Source: Burkholderiales bacterium
GTDB lineage: Bacteria > Pseudomonadota > Gammaproteobacteria > Burkholderiales > Burkholderiaceae_C
DNA: 58,227 bases
NCBI GenBank assembly: GCA_003963005.1
Contig: RXJW01000142.1
Location: forward strand, 1-58,227
Direction: 5' to 3'
Notes under the pieces: generated by a model
Told to the model about the DNA's origin: nothing
The model's database searches: none
What the model saw: only the letters and a program-made list of their open reading frames with translations
Translations under genes and position numbers: made by a program
Shown: positions 19,350 through 28,090 of the stretch, piece after piece
Numbering within the stretch: position 1 is the first letter of the stretch
Layout of the letters: the number at the start of each line of letters is the position of its first letter

Positions 19350-20500
19350 GCCTGACCCCGCCGGATCGGCATCCGCAAAGCGCCCAGCACCCCCTCGGTG
19401 AAGCGCTGCGACATGTTCTGCAAGGTGTAGCGCTGCCCGTCCACAACACACTCCGCGCGCATGGCGGCATGCAGACGACCGTTGGTCAGGAGCGCAACGC
19501 TGGCTCGCACATATGCATCCAGGTCGTTGTCTGTCATCACACCGTTGCGGCCTGAGTCAAGGTACGCTATCTCGGGGCCATGCGTGGCAAGCCGCGTCGT
19601 GACGAGCGGCACGCCCGCTACGAACGCATCCTGAACAGCCAGCCCGATGGCGCCAGGATGCAAGTAGACGTCCGCCAGCGCCAATGCCAGCGCCTTGTCC
19701 GGCCCTCGCAATACACCCAGTACCTTGATCCAAGGCTCACGCGCCGCCGCGTCCGCCACCAGCGACTCCTGCGGGCCACCCCCGACCACCAGCAGCTCGA
19801 AAGAAGGCAACTGCGCCCGGATGTCCCGCGCCGCTGCAAGCAGAAAGTCCACGCGCTTCTCGGCGTAGAGCGAACCCACATAGATGCCTACTGGCCCTGG
19901 CCCGATACCCAGTGCGGCACGGCCGGCGGTGCGCGCTTCCGGTGTGATGGCGTCGATCTGCGTCCGGAGTTCGGTCGTGTCAACGGCGTTCTCCAGGACC
20001 GAAATGCGCTCGGCGGGGAACCCCGACTGCAACACCAGATCACGGCTCAACGCGGTGTAAGCCAGCCACCAGTCAGCCCTCAACGCGACGCGGGCTTTGA
20101 AACGCTCGCGCAGGCTGTCGCGGCGCCCCTGGAGATTGCCGCCGTGCCCCCACAACATGACTCGCCGAGACCCCGCACCGAACTGCTCGACGAGGTTGTA
20201 GACCAGTTTGTTCTCTGCCGTGATCACGGTCACCGCCGCATCGCGGGCCAGACTGCCAAACGGCTGCCAACAGACCCGCCCGCCCAAGAAATAGCGGGTG
20301 GGCAACTGAACCGCCCAAGGCAACTCGCCGCGATCCCGCTTTGAGACTTCGTCCGGCGCCGCTTCACCGCAAGCAAGACGGAGTTCAAGCCCTGCGCTCT
20401 GCAGGTCTGCACGCAGCACCTCGAAGAACGGAACTCGGTAATGGGTGAGGCGCCGCTGAACGACCAGGACTCGTTTCGGCGCCACGTTGGCAATCGGCAT
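19346..20500 (-). CDS. Glycosyltransferase family 4-like
   Basis: 384-residue GT-B type transferase. The N-terminal part, VLVVQRRLTHYRVPFFEVLRA, resembles transferases acting on lipid-linked oligosaccharides. The C-terminal domain has GIYVGSLYAEKRVDFLLAAA, FELLVVGGGPQ and YLHPGAIGLAVQDAFVAG, giving the donor-binding glutamate/aspartate region in a less canonical form (GLAVQDA instead of an E-x7-E motif). It is the first gene of a four-to-five-gene minus-strand run down to ugd, and it is transcribed away from the heparinase-like gene. The donor is unknown. Confidence 0.88.
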   Translation of the reverse strand: MPIANVAPKRVLVVQRRLTHYRVPFFEVLRADLQSAGLELRLACGEAAPDEVSKRDRGELPWAVQLPTRYFLGGRVCWQPFGSLARDAAVTVITAENKLVYNLVEQFGAGSRRVMLWGHGGNLQGRRDSLRERFKARVALRADWWLAYTALSRDLVLQSGFPAERISVLENAVDTTELRTQIDAITPEARTAGRAALGIGPGPVGIYVGSLYAEKRVDFLLAAARDIRAQLPSFELLVVGGGPQESLVADAAAREPWIKVLGVLRGPDKALALALADVYLHPGAIGLAVQDAFVAGVPLVTTRLATHGPEIAYLDSGRNGVMTDNDLDAYVRASVALLTNGRLHAAMRAECVVDGQRYTLQNMSQRFTEGVLGALRMPIRRGQA

Positions 20501-20673
20501 GGAAGGCTCGAATGAGGCCGCCGAAGTTTAGGGCGTGCCTAGGGACTTCTCTTTACACACGTGTTCGAGTGTCCCCGTGCCAGGCTTCACGCGGGTGACA
20601 GGGCTGCGCGTCGACAGTGCCGGCTCCGCTCGCAACAATGAGAACTGCAGCACCCGTCCGTCCGAGGATCTCC
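20501..20673. promoter_or_regulatory. Divergent intergenic region upstream of a GT4 gene and the heparinase-like gene
   Basis: 173 bp separating two divergent starts, so both promoters should lie here. A palindromic ACACGTGT sits at 20557-20564 next to TTTACACA, an AT-richer patch for this genome. A TAAACT-like -10 facing the GT4 gene lies near 20526-20531, without a matching -35. A purine-rich GAGGA lies 6 bp before the heparinase-like ATG. No convincing full promoter can be assigned by eye. Confidence 0.3.
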
Positions 20674-23100
20674 ATGAAGTTTCATCCTTCTGCCCTGCCA
20701 TGCGGCTTGTGCGTCGCCTTGAGTGTGGCCTTGGCCGGCTGTGGCGGAGGCTCCAGTGCCGACAAAGCTCCGACTGCAACCGCACAGATCAGCCCAGTAT
20801 CGGAACCGGCCAGCACCGTCCTGGCCGCCAGCGTTGCTGACGCTGCCAGCACGCCGGCCAGCGCGGCGTCCGGCACTGCCGGCGACGTTGTTCCAACCGC
20901 CAAGATCGCAGCAGCACCTGCTGCCCTCACTGAAACCACGAGGACAAGCGCGCAAGCGGCGCTATCCACGGCGGTCACGGTCAATTCGCAGGGCGGCACC
21001 AGCGCAAGCACGTCATCAAACACCGCCATAACCGCCACCACAACGGCCAAGGCAGCGCCTCCAAGCATCGGCGCGGCCAATGTGACGACGATTGCAGCCA
21101 CCGGCACGGCGAACGAATCCGTGGGTGCCAAGACCGCCACAGCGCCAGGTACTGCAAGCACGGCCGCGACGGGGCCGGTCCGTTTTTCGCCCCTTTGGGG
21201 CGCCGCGGTTGATGATCCAGCGCTCAAGTCGACAGGGCTCAAGGGGATGGGGCTGCTGACTTCTGTCACAACGGGCCTTTTCAACGGTGCGCGTACAGCG
21301 AAGGAAGACTGGGCGGCGCTTGCAGCCCTGTACAAGAGTGACGCCGGCGTTGCGAACTGGGTCAAGGGCGAGCAAGCGCGTGTTGACGCGTGGATGGCCA
21401 AGAGCTTCGAGCGCGCAGACTTGATTGGTGGCTGGATCAACTACTACACCGATTCCAAGACCGGCCTGCTGCTCAAATGGACACCCGACGATCCTGAGCC
21501 TCCCAATGCAACGACGGATCCGGCCAAGCGCTTCAAGGCAGCTTGGGTAGCACAGGCACGCACCTACAACATTGCCCAGATCCAGACCGCTGCGCGGCTC
21601 TTCCGCGTCACTGGGCAGGGCAGGTACGCCGAATGGGCAGCCAAGCAGCTGGACTTTTACGCGCAGCAGTACACCAAGTGGCCCGTGAGTACAGCTGAGG
21701 GCCGCAGCACGATGTACATGCAAGGTCTGGACGAAGCCGTCGACCTTTTCCCGTTGATTGATGCAGCCCGGTTGCTCGACGCATTCGCTGGTAGCTCGCG
21801 CACGTCGAACTGGAAGGCAGGCTTGTTCATGCCGATGGCCACGAACTTGAAGAGCACGAGCGCACCGAAAAGCAATATCCAGCTCTGGCATGCGGCTGCA
21901 ATCGCAGCGATCGCGATGCGCTACAAAGACCAGGCTCTGCTCGACTACGCCATCAACGACCCGGCAGGCATCAAAGCCAACATGGCTGCCGGGCTGACGA
22001 CCGACAACCTCTGGATCGAAGGCAGTTTCGCCTACAACACGTACGTTATCGAATGCTTGTCCAAGCTCCTGGTAGCAGCAGGTGTCGAGGGCTATGCAGA
22101 CATGTTCGTAGCAGAAGCCGATTCCGCCCTGCGAATGTTGCTGGCGCCGATGGAGTACCGATTCGACGACGGCACCATCCCCAATCCGGGCGACAGTACC
22201 GGAACGCCTGTCGTTGTTAACAACCTCGCGCATTGGTACCTGTTCAGAACGATGCCGACGTATTGGGGTGTCTCGGTTGCGCAGGGCTGGCGCACATGGG
22301 AAGTTTTGCTTGACCCCCCAACTGCGAACAAGACAGCGACGGCACCCACGATCCCGCCGGCGACTACAAAAAACTTCGATTCGCTGCGCTGGACGGTTCT
22401 CCGGGCCGGCAACTGGCAGGCGTTCGTCCGTTACGGCGGCATGCACGGCAATCACTGGGCCGATGAGGCATTCAACTTCGAATTGCGACACGGCACCACG
22501 GGAATCGCGGTCGACCCTGGGACCGTCACCTACGGTTCGCCGCAGCACGCGGGGTACTTTCAGCGTGGCCCCGCTGGCAACGTGCCGCTGGTGGACGGCG
22601 ACAACCAGTCCAAATGGGCACCTGGCACGCTGCTCAGCTTTGACGCAACCAGCGCTACGTTGGCAGCCGAGCAGCCGCTCTTCCAAGCGGACGCCACAGT
22701 TGGCCGCACCTTCCGCCTGACCACCGGCGGGATGGTGGAACAAACCGTTTTGAAGGTGCCCAGCGGCAAGACAAAGCGCCTGGGCATGGTGTTCAGCACG
22801 ACCTGCGATATCGTGCCCGGCGCAGGCATGACCGGTGCTACGGGGCAACCGGCCCTGCCTGCCGTGACTGCCTTCGGGTATTGGACGAACACCGTCACCT
22901 ACAGCGCTGCATCAAACTGGCGTGCGACGCTCAAATGCGCCAACAACAAGAACTATGTGATGCAGGTCTGGGGACCGAATGCGCAGCGCATCTACATCGG
23001 CAAGGCACCCAACACGCCGATGCCCTCGACACGCAACAGCATCTACTACGAAGTGAGCGCGCCAAGCGCAGTGTTTGAAAGCAGCATCACGGCTCTATGA
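20674..23100 (+). CDS. Heparinase II/III-like polysaccharide lyase, predicted lipoprotein
   Basis: 808 residues. A lipoprotein signal peptide with lipobox LAGC (Cys23) is followed by a long Ala/Thr/Ser-rich linker to about residue 185. The linker probably spans periplasm or cell surface. The catalytic part starts near FSPLWGAAVDDPAL and is helical, as in an alpha/alpha toroid. Candidate catalytic segments are SNIQLWH (N401-H406) and EGSFAYNTY (449-457). The C-terminal beta-sheet domain has GMHGNHWADEAFNFEL (H591, H594), DPGTVTYG (614 on) and VDGDNQ (640-645), close to the heparinase II/III C-terminal signature. The family breaks uronic-acid polysaccharides by beta-elimination. It is the only plus-strand gene in this 24-kb stretch, facing asnB. 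The ATG at 20674 gives the lipoprotein signal. Substrate unknown. Confidence 0.8.
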   Translation: MKFHPSALPCGLCVALSVALAGCGGGSSADKAPTATAQISPVSEPASTVLAASVADAASTPASAASGTAGDVVPTAKIAAAPAALTETTRTSAQAALSTAVTVNSQGGTSASTSSNTAITATTTAKAAPPSIGAANVTTIAATGTANESVGAKTATAPGTASTAATGPVRFSPLWGAAVDDPALKSTGLKGMGLLTSVTTGLFNGARTAKEDWAALAALYKSDAGVANWVKGEQARVDAWMAKSFERADLIGGWINYYTDSKTGLLLKWTPDDPEPPNATTDPAKRFKAAWVAQARTYNIAQIQTAARLFRVTGQGRYAEWAAKQLDFYAQQYTKWPVSTAEGRSTMYMQGLDEAVDLFPLIDAARLLDAFAGSSRTSNWKAGLFMPMATNLKSTSAPKSNIQLWHAAAIAAIAMRYKDQALLDYAINDPAGIKANMAAGLTTDNLWIEGSFAYNTYVIECLSKLLVAAGVEGYADMFVAEADSALRMLLAPMEYRFDDGTIPNPGDSTGTPVVVNNLAHWYLFRTMPTYWGVSVAQGWRTWEVLLDPPTANKTATAPTIPPATTKNFDSLRWTVLRAGNWQAFVRYGGMHGNHWADEAFNFELRHGTTGIAVDPGTVTYGSPQHAGYFQRGPAGNVPLVDGDNQSKWAPGTLLSFDATSATLAAEQPLFQADATVGRTFRLTTGGMVEQTVLKVPSGKTKRLGMVFSTTCDIVPGAGMTGATGQPALPAVTAFGYWTNTVTYSAASNWRATLKCANNKNYVMQVWGPNAQRIYIGKAPNTPMPSTRNSIYYEVSAPSAVFESSITAL

Positions 23101-23142
23101 CCGCACAGGGCAGCTTGCCGAACCGATCGGCATGAGCCGGCA

Positions 23143-25023
23143 TCATGCGTTGCGAATGCCGTTTTGCTGCAACCACACGGCGGTCATCAGGTAGCGCCAG
23201 ACAGGGAAGCCAGCTTGTGCATGGCGGGGATCCTGCAGCTTTGCGGCCAGGCGGTCCGGTCGCCAAACTGTCCTCTGCTGAAAATCCGGGCTGTTGACCA
23301 GGTCCGCGACCAGTTTCTGCATCGGAACGTCACTCATCCAGGCTGCAATGGGTGTACTGAACCCGATTTTGCGGCCGGACTGGATGATAGGCCGTGGCAC
23401 GCGATGCGCATAGGTCTCACGCAGCAGCCGCTTGGTCTGGCCACCACTGAACTTCAGGTCATCCGGCAGCCGGAAAGCCAGTTCCATCAGGCGATAGTCA
23501 ACAAACGGCGATCGGACCTCGATGCCCTGACTCATCGACGACTGGTCTTCGTAATGCAGGATCTGGTTGAAGCCATAGTCAGTCACCTGGCCACGCAAAT
23601 GGCGATCCAGATTGCCTGAACCCCAGACCATCCCGAGGTCGCGCAGATGATGGCGATGGGCACTCTGGAATGCTGGCGCCAGCACTTCGGACGTTTTCTC
23701 CTTGAAGCGCGCTCGGAAGCGCGATGCTGCCCGCCTGCCAAGCATCGCCTTGGCAGTCTGGGCCAGCGTGCTTCCGAGACCGAAGCCCATCTCACGCTGC
23801 ATGGCCGACAACTCGCCAAGCGCCTCACCGGGTCGGCTGAGTGCCAAGTCCAACAGCCTGTAGCCGCGAATGTAGAACCCGTATCCCGCCCAGGCTTCAT
23901 CAGCCCCCTGCCCGTTGATGACCACCTTGGTTCCTGCCGCACGAACCTGCTGCATGAGCTTCCAATGCACGTAGGAGGCTGCACTGCCCATGGGCTCTTG
24001 CATCGCCGCACAGTAGCTGTCGAAGTCGTCGGCCACGTGCGCAGCATCAGGCGACAGCATCACACCCTTGATATGCGGGCAAGTGCCGAGCAATTGCCGG
24101 ATGGCCGCAGACTCATCCATGGCGTAGCCTGGGAACACGGCACTGTAGGCGGTCACGTCCGTTCGGCCGAGGCTCCCGTTGTCAATCGCATCGTTGACAA
24201 GGGTGGCGAGGATGGAAGAGTCGATACCACCGCTTTGCAGCAGGGCGACAGGCACGTCTGAGCGGAAGCGCAATCGCACGGCGTCAGCCAGCAACTCCTG
24301 CAGGCGCTCGCTGGCCTGCGCGTGAGTCAGGGCCAAGGGCTCTTCCGGCAGCGCCCAATAGGCACTGTGCAGCGCGCGGCCGGCCCGCCATTCAAGGTTG
24401 CATCCAGGAGCCAGTTCACGGACGCCGCTGAAGAAAGTGTCACCGTCGTTCGTTCGGTAACCATACGCGAGGTAGTCGTGCAGCTTGGCGAGATTGGCTT
24501 CGCGCAGATCCAGCACTGCGCGCAAGGCCCCGATCTCGCTGGCGAAGTGGAGCCGACCACCGTGCTCACAGTAGTACAGCGGTTTCACGCCGAGGCGATC
24601 GCGGGACAGGAAAAGACTTCGAGTGCGTCGATCCCAGATCGCAAACGCCCACATACCATTGAAGCGCTTCACGCAGTCTGGCCCCCATTGCTGGTAGGCC
24701 TTGAGGAGCACCTCGGTATCGCCGCTGGAGGTGAACTCATGCCCCAGGGAGCGCAATTCGCCGCGCAGTTCCACAAAGTTGTAGATCTCGCCGTTGAACA
24801 CCAACACGAGGTTGCCATCAGCGCTGTGCATCGGTTGAGCAGCCGCATCAGACAGGTCGAGGATGGCCAAGCGACGGTGCCCAAGGGCTATGTGACTGTC
24901 AACGAAGTGGCCACCACCGTCCGGCCCTCGGTGCGCGATGGCCTCGGTCATGGACTCGATGATTTGCCGCATCCCTGCGACATCTTGTTCTCTCGGGTCG
25001 ACCACTCCACTGATGCCACACAT
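23143..25023 (-). CDS. asnB: Asparagine synthase (glutamine-hydrolysing)
   Basis: 626-residue enzyme with an N-terminal glutamine amidotransferase domain (MCGISGVVDP; the catalytic nucleophile is Cys2 after Met removal) and a C-terminal synthetase domain with the ATP-binding SGGIDSS motif. AHRGPDGGGHF, LGHRRLAILDLS and VFNGEIYNF are typical of the first domain. The ATG at 25023 was chosen because it places Cys at position 2; an earlier ATG at 25074 would bury it. Such genes are frequent in exosortase-linked exopolysaccharide loci, where they may amidate a sugar carboxylate or another polymer precursor rather than make asparagine. That role is an inference. It is separated from the upstream GT2 gene by 162 bp that include an AT-rich patch. 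Confidence 0.93.
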   Translation of the reverse strand: MCGISGVVDPREQDVAGMRQIIESMTEAIAHRGPDGGGHFVDSHIALGHRRLAILDLSDAAAQPMHSADGNLVLVFNGEIYNFVELRGELRSLGHEFTSSGDTEVLLKAYQQWGPDCVKRFNGMWAFAIWDRRTRSLFLSRDRLGVKPLYYCEHGGRLHFASEIGALRAVLDLREANLAKLHDYLAYGYRTNDGDTFFSGVRELAPGCNLEWRAGRALHSAYWALPEEPLALTHAQASERLQELLADAVRLRFRSDVPVALLQSGGIDSSILATLVNDAIDNGSLGRTDVTAYSAVFPGYAMDESAAIRQLLGTCPHIKGVMLSPDAAHVADDFDSYCAAMQEPMGSAASYVHWKLMQQVRAAGTKVVINGQGADEAWAGYGFYIRGYRLLDLALSRPGEALGELSAMQREMGFGLGSTLAQTAKAMLGRRAASRFRARFKEKTSEVLAPAFQSAHRHHLRDLGMVWGSGNLDRHLRGQVTDYGFNQILHYEDQSSMSQGIEVRSPFVDYRLMELAFRLPDDLKFSGGQTKRLLRETYAHRVPRPIIQSGRKIGFSTPIAAWMSDVPMQKLVADLVNSPDFQQRTVWRPDRLAAKLQDPRHAQAGFPVWRYLMTAVWLQQNGIRNA

Positions 25024-25090
25024 GCTCTTCTGCCTGACTCCCGTGCTCTCGGGAACCATTGCAGGATCTACCACGAGAGATTTACCGACC

Positions 25091-25118
25091 GTTAAAACGA
25101 CTTTGACTTGCTTTGCAA
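25091..25118 (-). promoter_or_regulatory. Candidate promoter for asnB
   Basis: Read on the minus strand, TTGCAA (-35-like) is followed after 16 bp by TTTAAC (-10-like). The pair lies about 70 bp before the asnB start, in an AT-rich patch that stands out from the GC-rich surroundings. Each box matches the sigma-70 consensus at only four of six positions, so this is tentative. Confidence 0.3.
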
Positions 25119-25185
25119 TTCAAACGCAGATTAGAGCCACATGTCCTGACAACAACGTGTCGACCGCGCAGACGGGGGGGATGAC

Positions 25186-26034
25186 TCAAAAGCGGAGGCG
25201 CCAATTCAGATAGCCCTCCCAGCGCCCGACCAGCACTCCGGCGCTGCGGACCAGCCCTGCCAAACCATCCGGGCGGATCAAGGGCCAGATCAGCGGCCCC
25301 AGCAGCCCCTTCAGCAAGGTTGACCGAGGCAGACGGTGCTTGGCACACAGCGCTCCCCAGCCACGAGCACGGCCTCGTGACTGGCGGAACTCCGCCGCCA
25401 GACTCACGAAGGGCCGCGGGCCGAAATCATGATGCACCCTTGCCGCAGGAAGGCGCTCGATGCAGGCACCGTTGGCGAGCAGCGCCAGTACCAGGTCTGT
25501 CTCTTCTCCCGCGCCGTACCACTGCCCGACGCCCAGTCTCTCGTCGAACCCACCTACGCTCAGCACGGTGGCGGTGCGCAGGAACAACGTGATCGAGCTC
25601 GCGTCACTTCCTTGGAAATGTCGCCAAGTCTCAAGTCGCAGCGGCGTATCCGCCTCGGGCGCAACGCGGTGCACCTGTTCCTGCCAATGGATTGCCAGAC
25701 CGTCCACGCTGGCTGCCTCGCTCAGCCGGCGGGCCACACGCTCCAGCGTGTCTGGTTCATACCAGCAATCGTCATCCGGGATCGCCATCCACTCACGCGT
25801 CGCAGCACGCGCACCCGCATTGCGGGCTGCAGATAGGTTGGGCTGAGCCAGCCGCAAGTGCTGCACAGCCCAACCCGAGCGCCGTGCGCGCTCAACATAA
25901 GGCAGCACCCGCTGGTCGAGGTTCTGATCTGCAACGATCAGCTCGAAGTCGCGGAAGGTTTGTCGCTCTAGCGAGTCCATCAAGCGGCCGATCTCGTCGA
26001 CGCGACCGTACGTGGCGAGGATGAGGCTGAACAT
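25186..26034 (-). CDS. Glycosyltransferase family 2
   Basis: 282-residue GT-A fold transferase. The N-terminus MFSLILATYGRVDEIGRL and FELIVADQNLDQRVLPYV are typical of family 2. The donor-binding region is AARNAGARAATREWMAIPDDDCWYEPD, with a DDD metal-binding motif. DASSITLFLRTATVLSVGGF and GAGEETDLVLALLANG (the ED-like catalytic base region) follow. The ATG at 26034 was chosen because it starts the GT-A fold; the frame extends 56 codons upstream into the neighbouring gene without family similarity. It follows another GT2 gene after 13 bp. The sugar is unknown. Confidence 0.92.
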   Translation of the reverse strand: MFSLILATYGRVDEIGRLMDSLERQTFRDFELIVADQNLDQRVLPYVERARRSGWAVQHLRLAQPNLSAARNAGARAATREWMAIPDDDCWYEPDTLERVARRLSEAASVDGLAIHWQEQVHRVAPEADTPLRLETWRHFQGSDASSITLFLRTATVLSVGGFDERLGVGQWYGAGEETDLVLALLANGACIERLPAARVHHDFGPRPFVSLAAEFRQSRGRARGWGALCAKHRLPRSTLLKGLLGPLIWPLIRPDGLAGLVRSAGVLVGRWEGYLNWRLRF

Positions 26035-26047
26035 CGCGCGTAAAACC

Positions 26048-26803
26048 TCAGCCCCGCATGGCAGCCCGCCGCCGCAACCGCCGCCGATAGACGAGTTCGT
26101 GGAACAAGCGCGACAACGGGTTGGCGCCGACGTGGCGCAAGCGCACCGCGTGATCTTCGGCAAAGGCCTTGTCCGCCTGGGCGGTGGACAGACTGCCGGC
26201 ATGGCGACGGAACGCAGCGACCTCGAAGCCCAGGTAGAGCGGGTCCACCATCTTGGCCAGACGCAGCCAGAGGTCGTAGTCCATCGCGTACTTCAGGCTT
26301 GTGTCAAAGCCGCCCGAGTCCAGGAACAGCTGGCGGTTCAAGAACACGGCCGGGTGGCCGATGAAATTGCCCCGCAACAACCGGCTTGCCGAGTACGCCG
26401 GCATGGCCCAGGTGTCGGAGACCAGCCGGCCATCCAGATCGGATGCGATGCGGCCGTAGGCCCAGCGCGCCCCGCCGACGGTCATCATTTGCACTGCCCG
26501 CAGCACGGCGTCGGTGCCGAGGTAGTAGTCATCGCCGTGCAGGTGGGCAATCAGTTCGCCCGTGGCCAATTGCGCACCCACATTCATTGCGTTCGAGATG
26601 CCGCCACGAACGTCCGTCACCCAGCGGACCTGCCCCGTCGCATTGCCCGGCAGCGACTGGATACGCGCCAGGGTGCCGTCAGTGGACCCCCCGTCGACGA
26701 ACACATGCTCGATGTCGACCCCCTGTTGCGCCTGAACCGAGGCAATGCACTGTTCGATGAAGGGCTCGCTGTTCCAGCAGCACGTGATGATCGATACCTT
26801 CAA
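26048..26803 (-). CDS. Glycosyltransferase family 2 (WcaA-like)
   Basis: 251-residue GT-A fold transferase. MKVSIITCCWNSEPFIEQCI, EHVFVDGGSTDGTLARI and RGGISNAMNVGAQLATGELI form the nucleotide-binding half; LHGDDYYLGTD holds the DxD-type motif. FIGHPAVFLNRQLFLDSGGFD and YAMDYDLWLRL (acceptor and catalytic base region) complete the family pattern. This subgroup is common in exopolysaccharide and O-antigen loci. The spacing is 3 bp after the GT4 gene and 13 bp before the next GT2 gene. A basic C-terminus (RRRLRRRAAMRG) may bind the membrane. Confidence 0.93.
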   Translation of the reverse strand: MKVSIITCCWNSEPFIEQCIASVQAQQGVDIEHVFVDGGSTDGTLARIQSLPGNATGQVRWVTDVRGGISNAMNVGAQLATGELIAHLHGDDYYLGTDAVLRAVQMMTVGGARWAYGRIASDLDGRLVSDTWAMPAYSASRLLRGNFIGHPAVFLNRQLFLDSGGFDTSLKYAMDYDLWLRLAKMVDPLYLGFEVAAFRRHAGSLSTAQADKAFAEDHAVRLRHVGANPLSRLFHELVYRRRLRRRAAMRG

Positions 26804-26806
26804 GAT

Positions 26807-28090
26807 TCAATCCGCTTCGATGTCTGAGGGCGCCCGGCCAGCCACGACCTGCTTGTAGATGGCTTCGAGCCGGGCGGCCATCTGCCCCATGTGATTCTGG
26901 AATTGCTGCGGCCGGATGACAGCGTCGGGCGATCGAGGCGCTTGCAGCGCGGCGCGGGTCAGTGCGGCCATGTCATCGAACAGCTTGAGCTGCCCACCCG
27001 CCGACGCTGCATAGGCCGCCATTTCCGGCGTGCCGCCACTGCGCAGCGCAAACACCGTCTTGCCCAGTGCCAGCGCTTCCAGGATGGACGTTGCGCAGGG
27101 TTCCTCCCAAATGGACGGCACCAGGACGGCATCGGCGGCGAGCAGCTCGGTCACCACGGCAGGATAGGCCGTCCAGCCGAGGAACTCGATCTGCGGACCG
27201 GCATGGCGCTCGCGCAGCTGGCCCTCCAGGGGCCCCGAGCCGGCCAGCCGCAGGCGGTAGGGCCTTGGATGCTGCGCGGCGGCAGCTTCCAGCGACGCGA
27301 GCATCGGGCCGAACCCCTTGTAATGGAACAGCGCGCCCGCCGAGAAGAGGCGCAACGGGGTGTCTCCATGCCCCGCTTCCCCCGGCATGGCCGCAGCCTG
27401 AGCGGCTACCGTGGACAGTTGCTCTGCATCCACGGCGTTGTGCACCACCACACCCGGCAAGGCTTGGCCCAGCCCTCGCTCGGCATTGCGCTTGAGGAAG
27501 CCGGAGACGAACACGGTCACATGGCGCTCATAGGCCCGGGCCGTGAGTTGCCGCATGTCGCGCACCGCGTGCGCGCTGACGGCTCGCTGCCAGGCAGCGG
27601 GCTGACCGGCGGCACAACCGGCGCATTCGCGCGGATCGGTGGTGGTGCAGACCCGGCCGCCGTCGGTGTCCAGGAAGCGCGTCTTCAGCATGCAATCGCC
27701 GCCCTGGTCATGGCGAGTCTGCAGGAAAGGCAGGTCAGCAGGCAGATCCGCCGCCACCCAGGGCAAGTGACCGTGGTAATGCACCACGTCATAGCCAGCT
27801 GCGTGCTGTACCAGCGCCCGGCGCAGCGGCGCTGCGTTGGCACGATGTGCCCAGGCGTGGAAAGCGCCGAGCTGCTTTTGCTTCCAACCGCGCTCGTAGC
27901 CCGCCAGGGCGGCGATGAAAGCTCCGGGCCCCCGCTGCTCGGGGTGGTTCGCGATCGGATGGGTGGCGCTGCCCAGCAGGTCCACGGTATGCCCGCGCGC
28001 GGCCAACGCATGCGCCAGGTTGAGGGCATGCTTGCCGAGGCCGCCAAGGTGCGGGTTGGGAATGTCTTCGCTGACGATGAGGATCTTCAT
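26807..28090 (-). CDS. Glycosyltransferase family 4
   Basis: 427-residue GT-B fold transferase. It opens with MKILIVSEDIPNPHLGGLGKH, the glycine-rich loop of family 4. DVVHYHGHLPWVAADLP is in the acceptor domain, and a cysteine group (VCTTTDPRECAGC) is seen as in related transferases. The donor domain has LRLFSAGALFHYKGFGPML and VLVPSIWEEPCATSILEALALG with the E-x7-E pattern. The ATG at 28090 was chosen because it starts the fold and overlaps the flippase stop by 4 bp (ATGA). A frame extension to 28222 overlaps the flippase gene and is not supported. Confidence 0.94.
   Translation of the reverse strand: MKILIVSEDIPNPHLGGLGKHALNLAHALAARGHTVDLLGSATHPIANHPEQRGPGAFIAALAGYERGWKQKQLGAFHAWAHRANAAPLRRALVQHAAGYDVVHYHGHLPWVAADLPADLPFLQTRHDQGGDCMLKTRFLDTDGGRVCTTTDPRECAGCAAGQPAAWQRAVSAHAVRDMRQLTARAYERHVTVFVSGFLKRNAERGLGQALPGVVVHNAVDAEQLSTVAAQAAAMPGEAGHGDTPLRLFSAGALFHYKGFGPMLASLEAAAAQHPRPYRLRLAGSGPLEGQLRERHAGPQIEFLGWTAYPAVVTELLAADAVLVPSIWEEPCATSILEALALGKTVFALRSGGTPEMAAYAASAGGQLKLFDDMAALTRAALQAPRSPDAVIRPQQFQNHMGQMAARLEAIYKQVVAGRAPSDIEAD

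Noticed and set aside
20674..23100. Heparinase-like protein considered as a PEP-CTERM substrate of XrtB
   Set aside because: Its C-terminus has no Pro-Glu-Pro motif, membrane segment or basic end; it has a lipobox instead.
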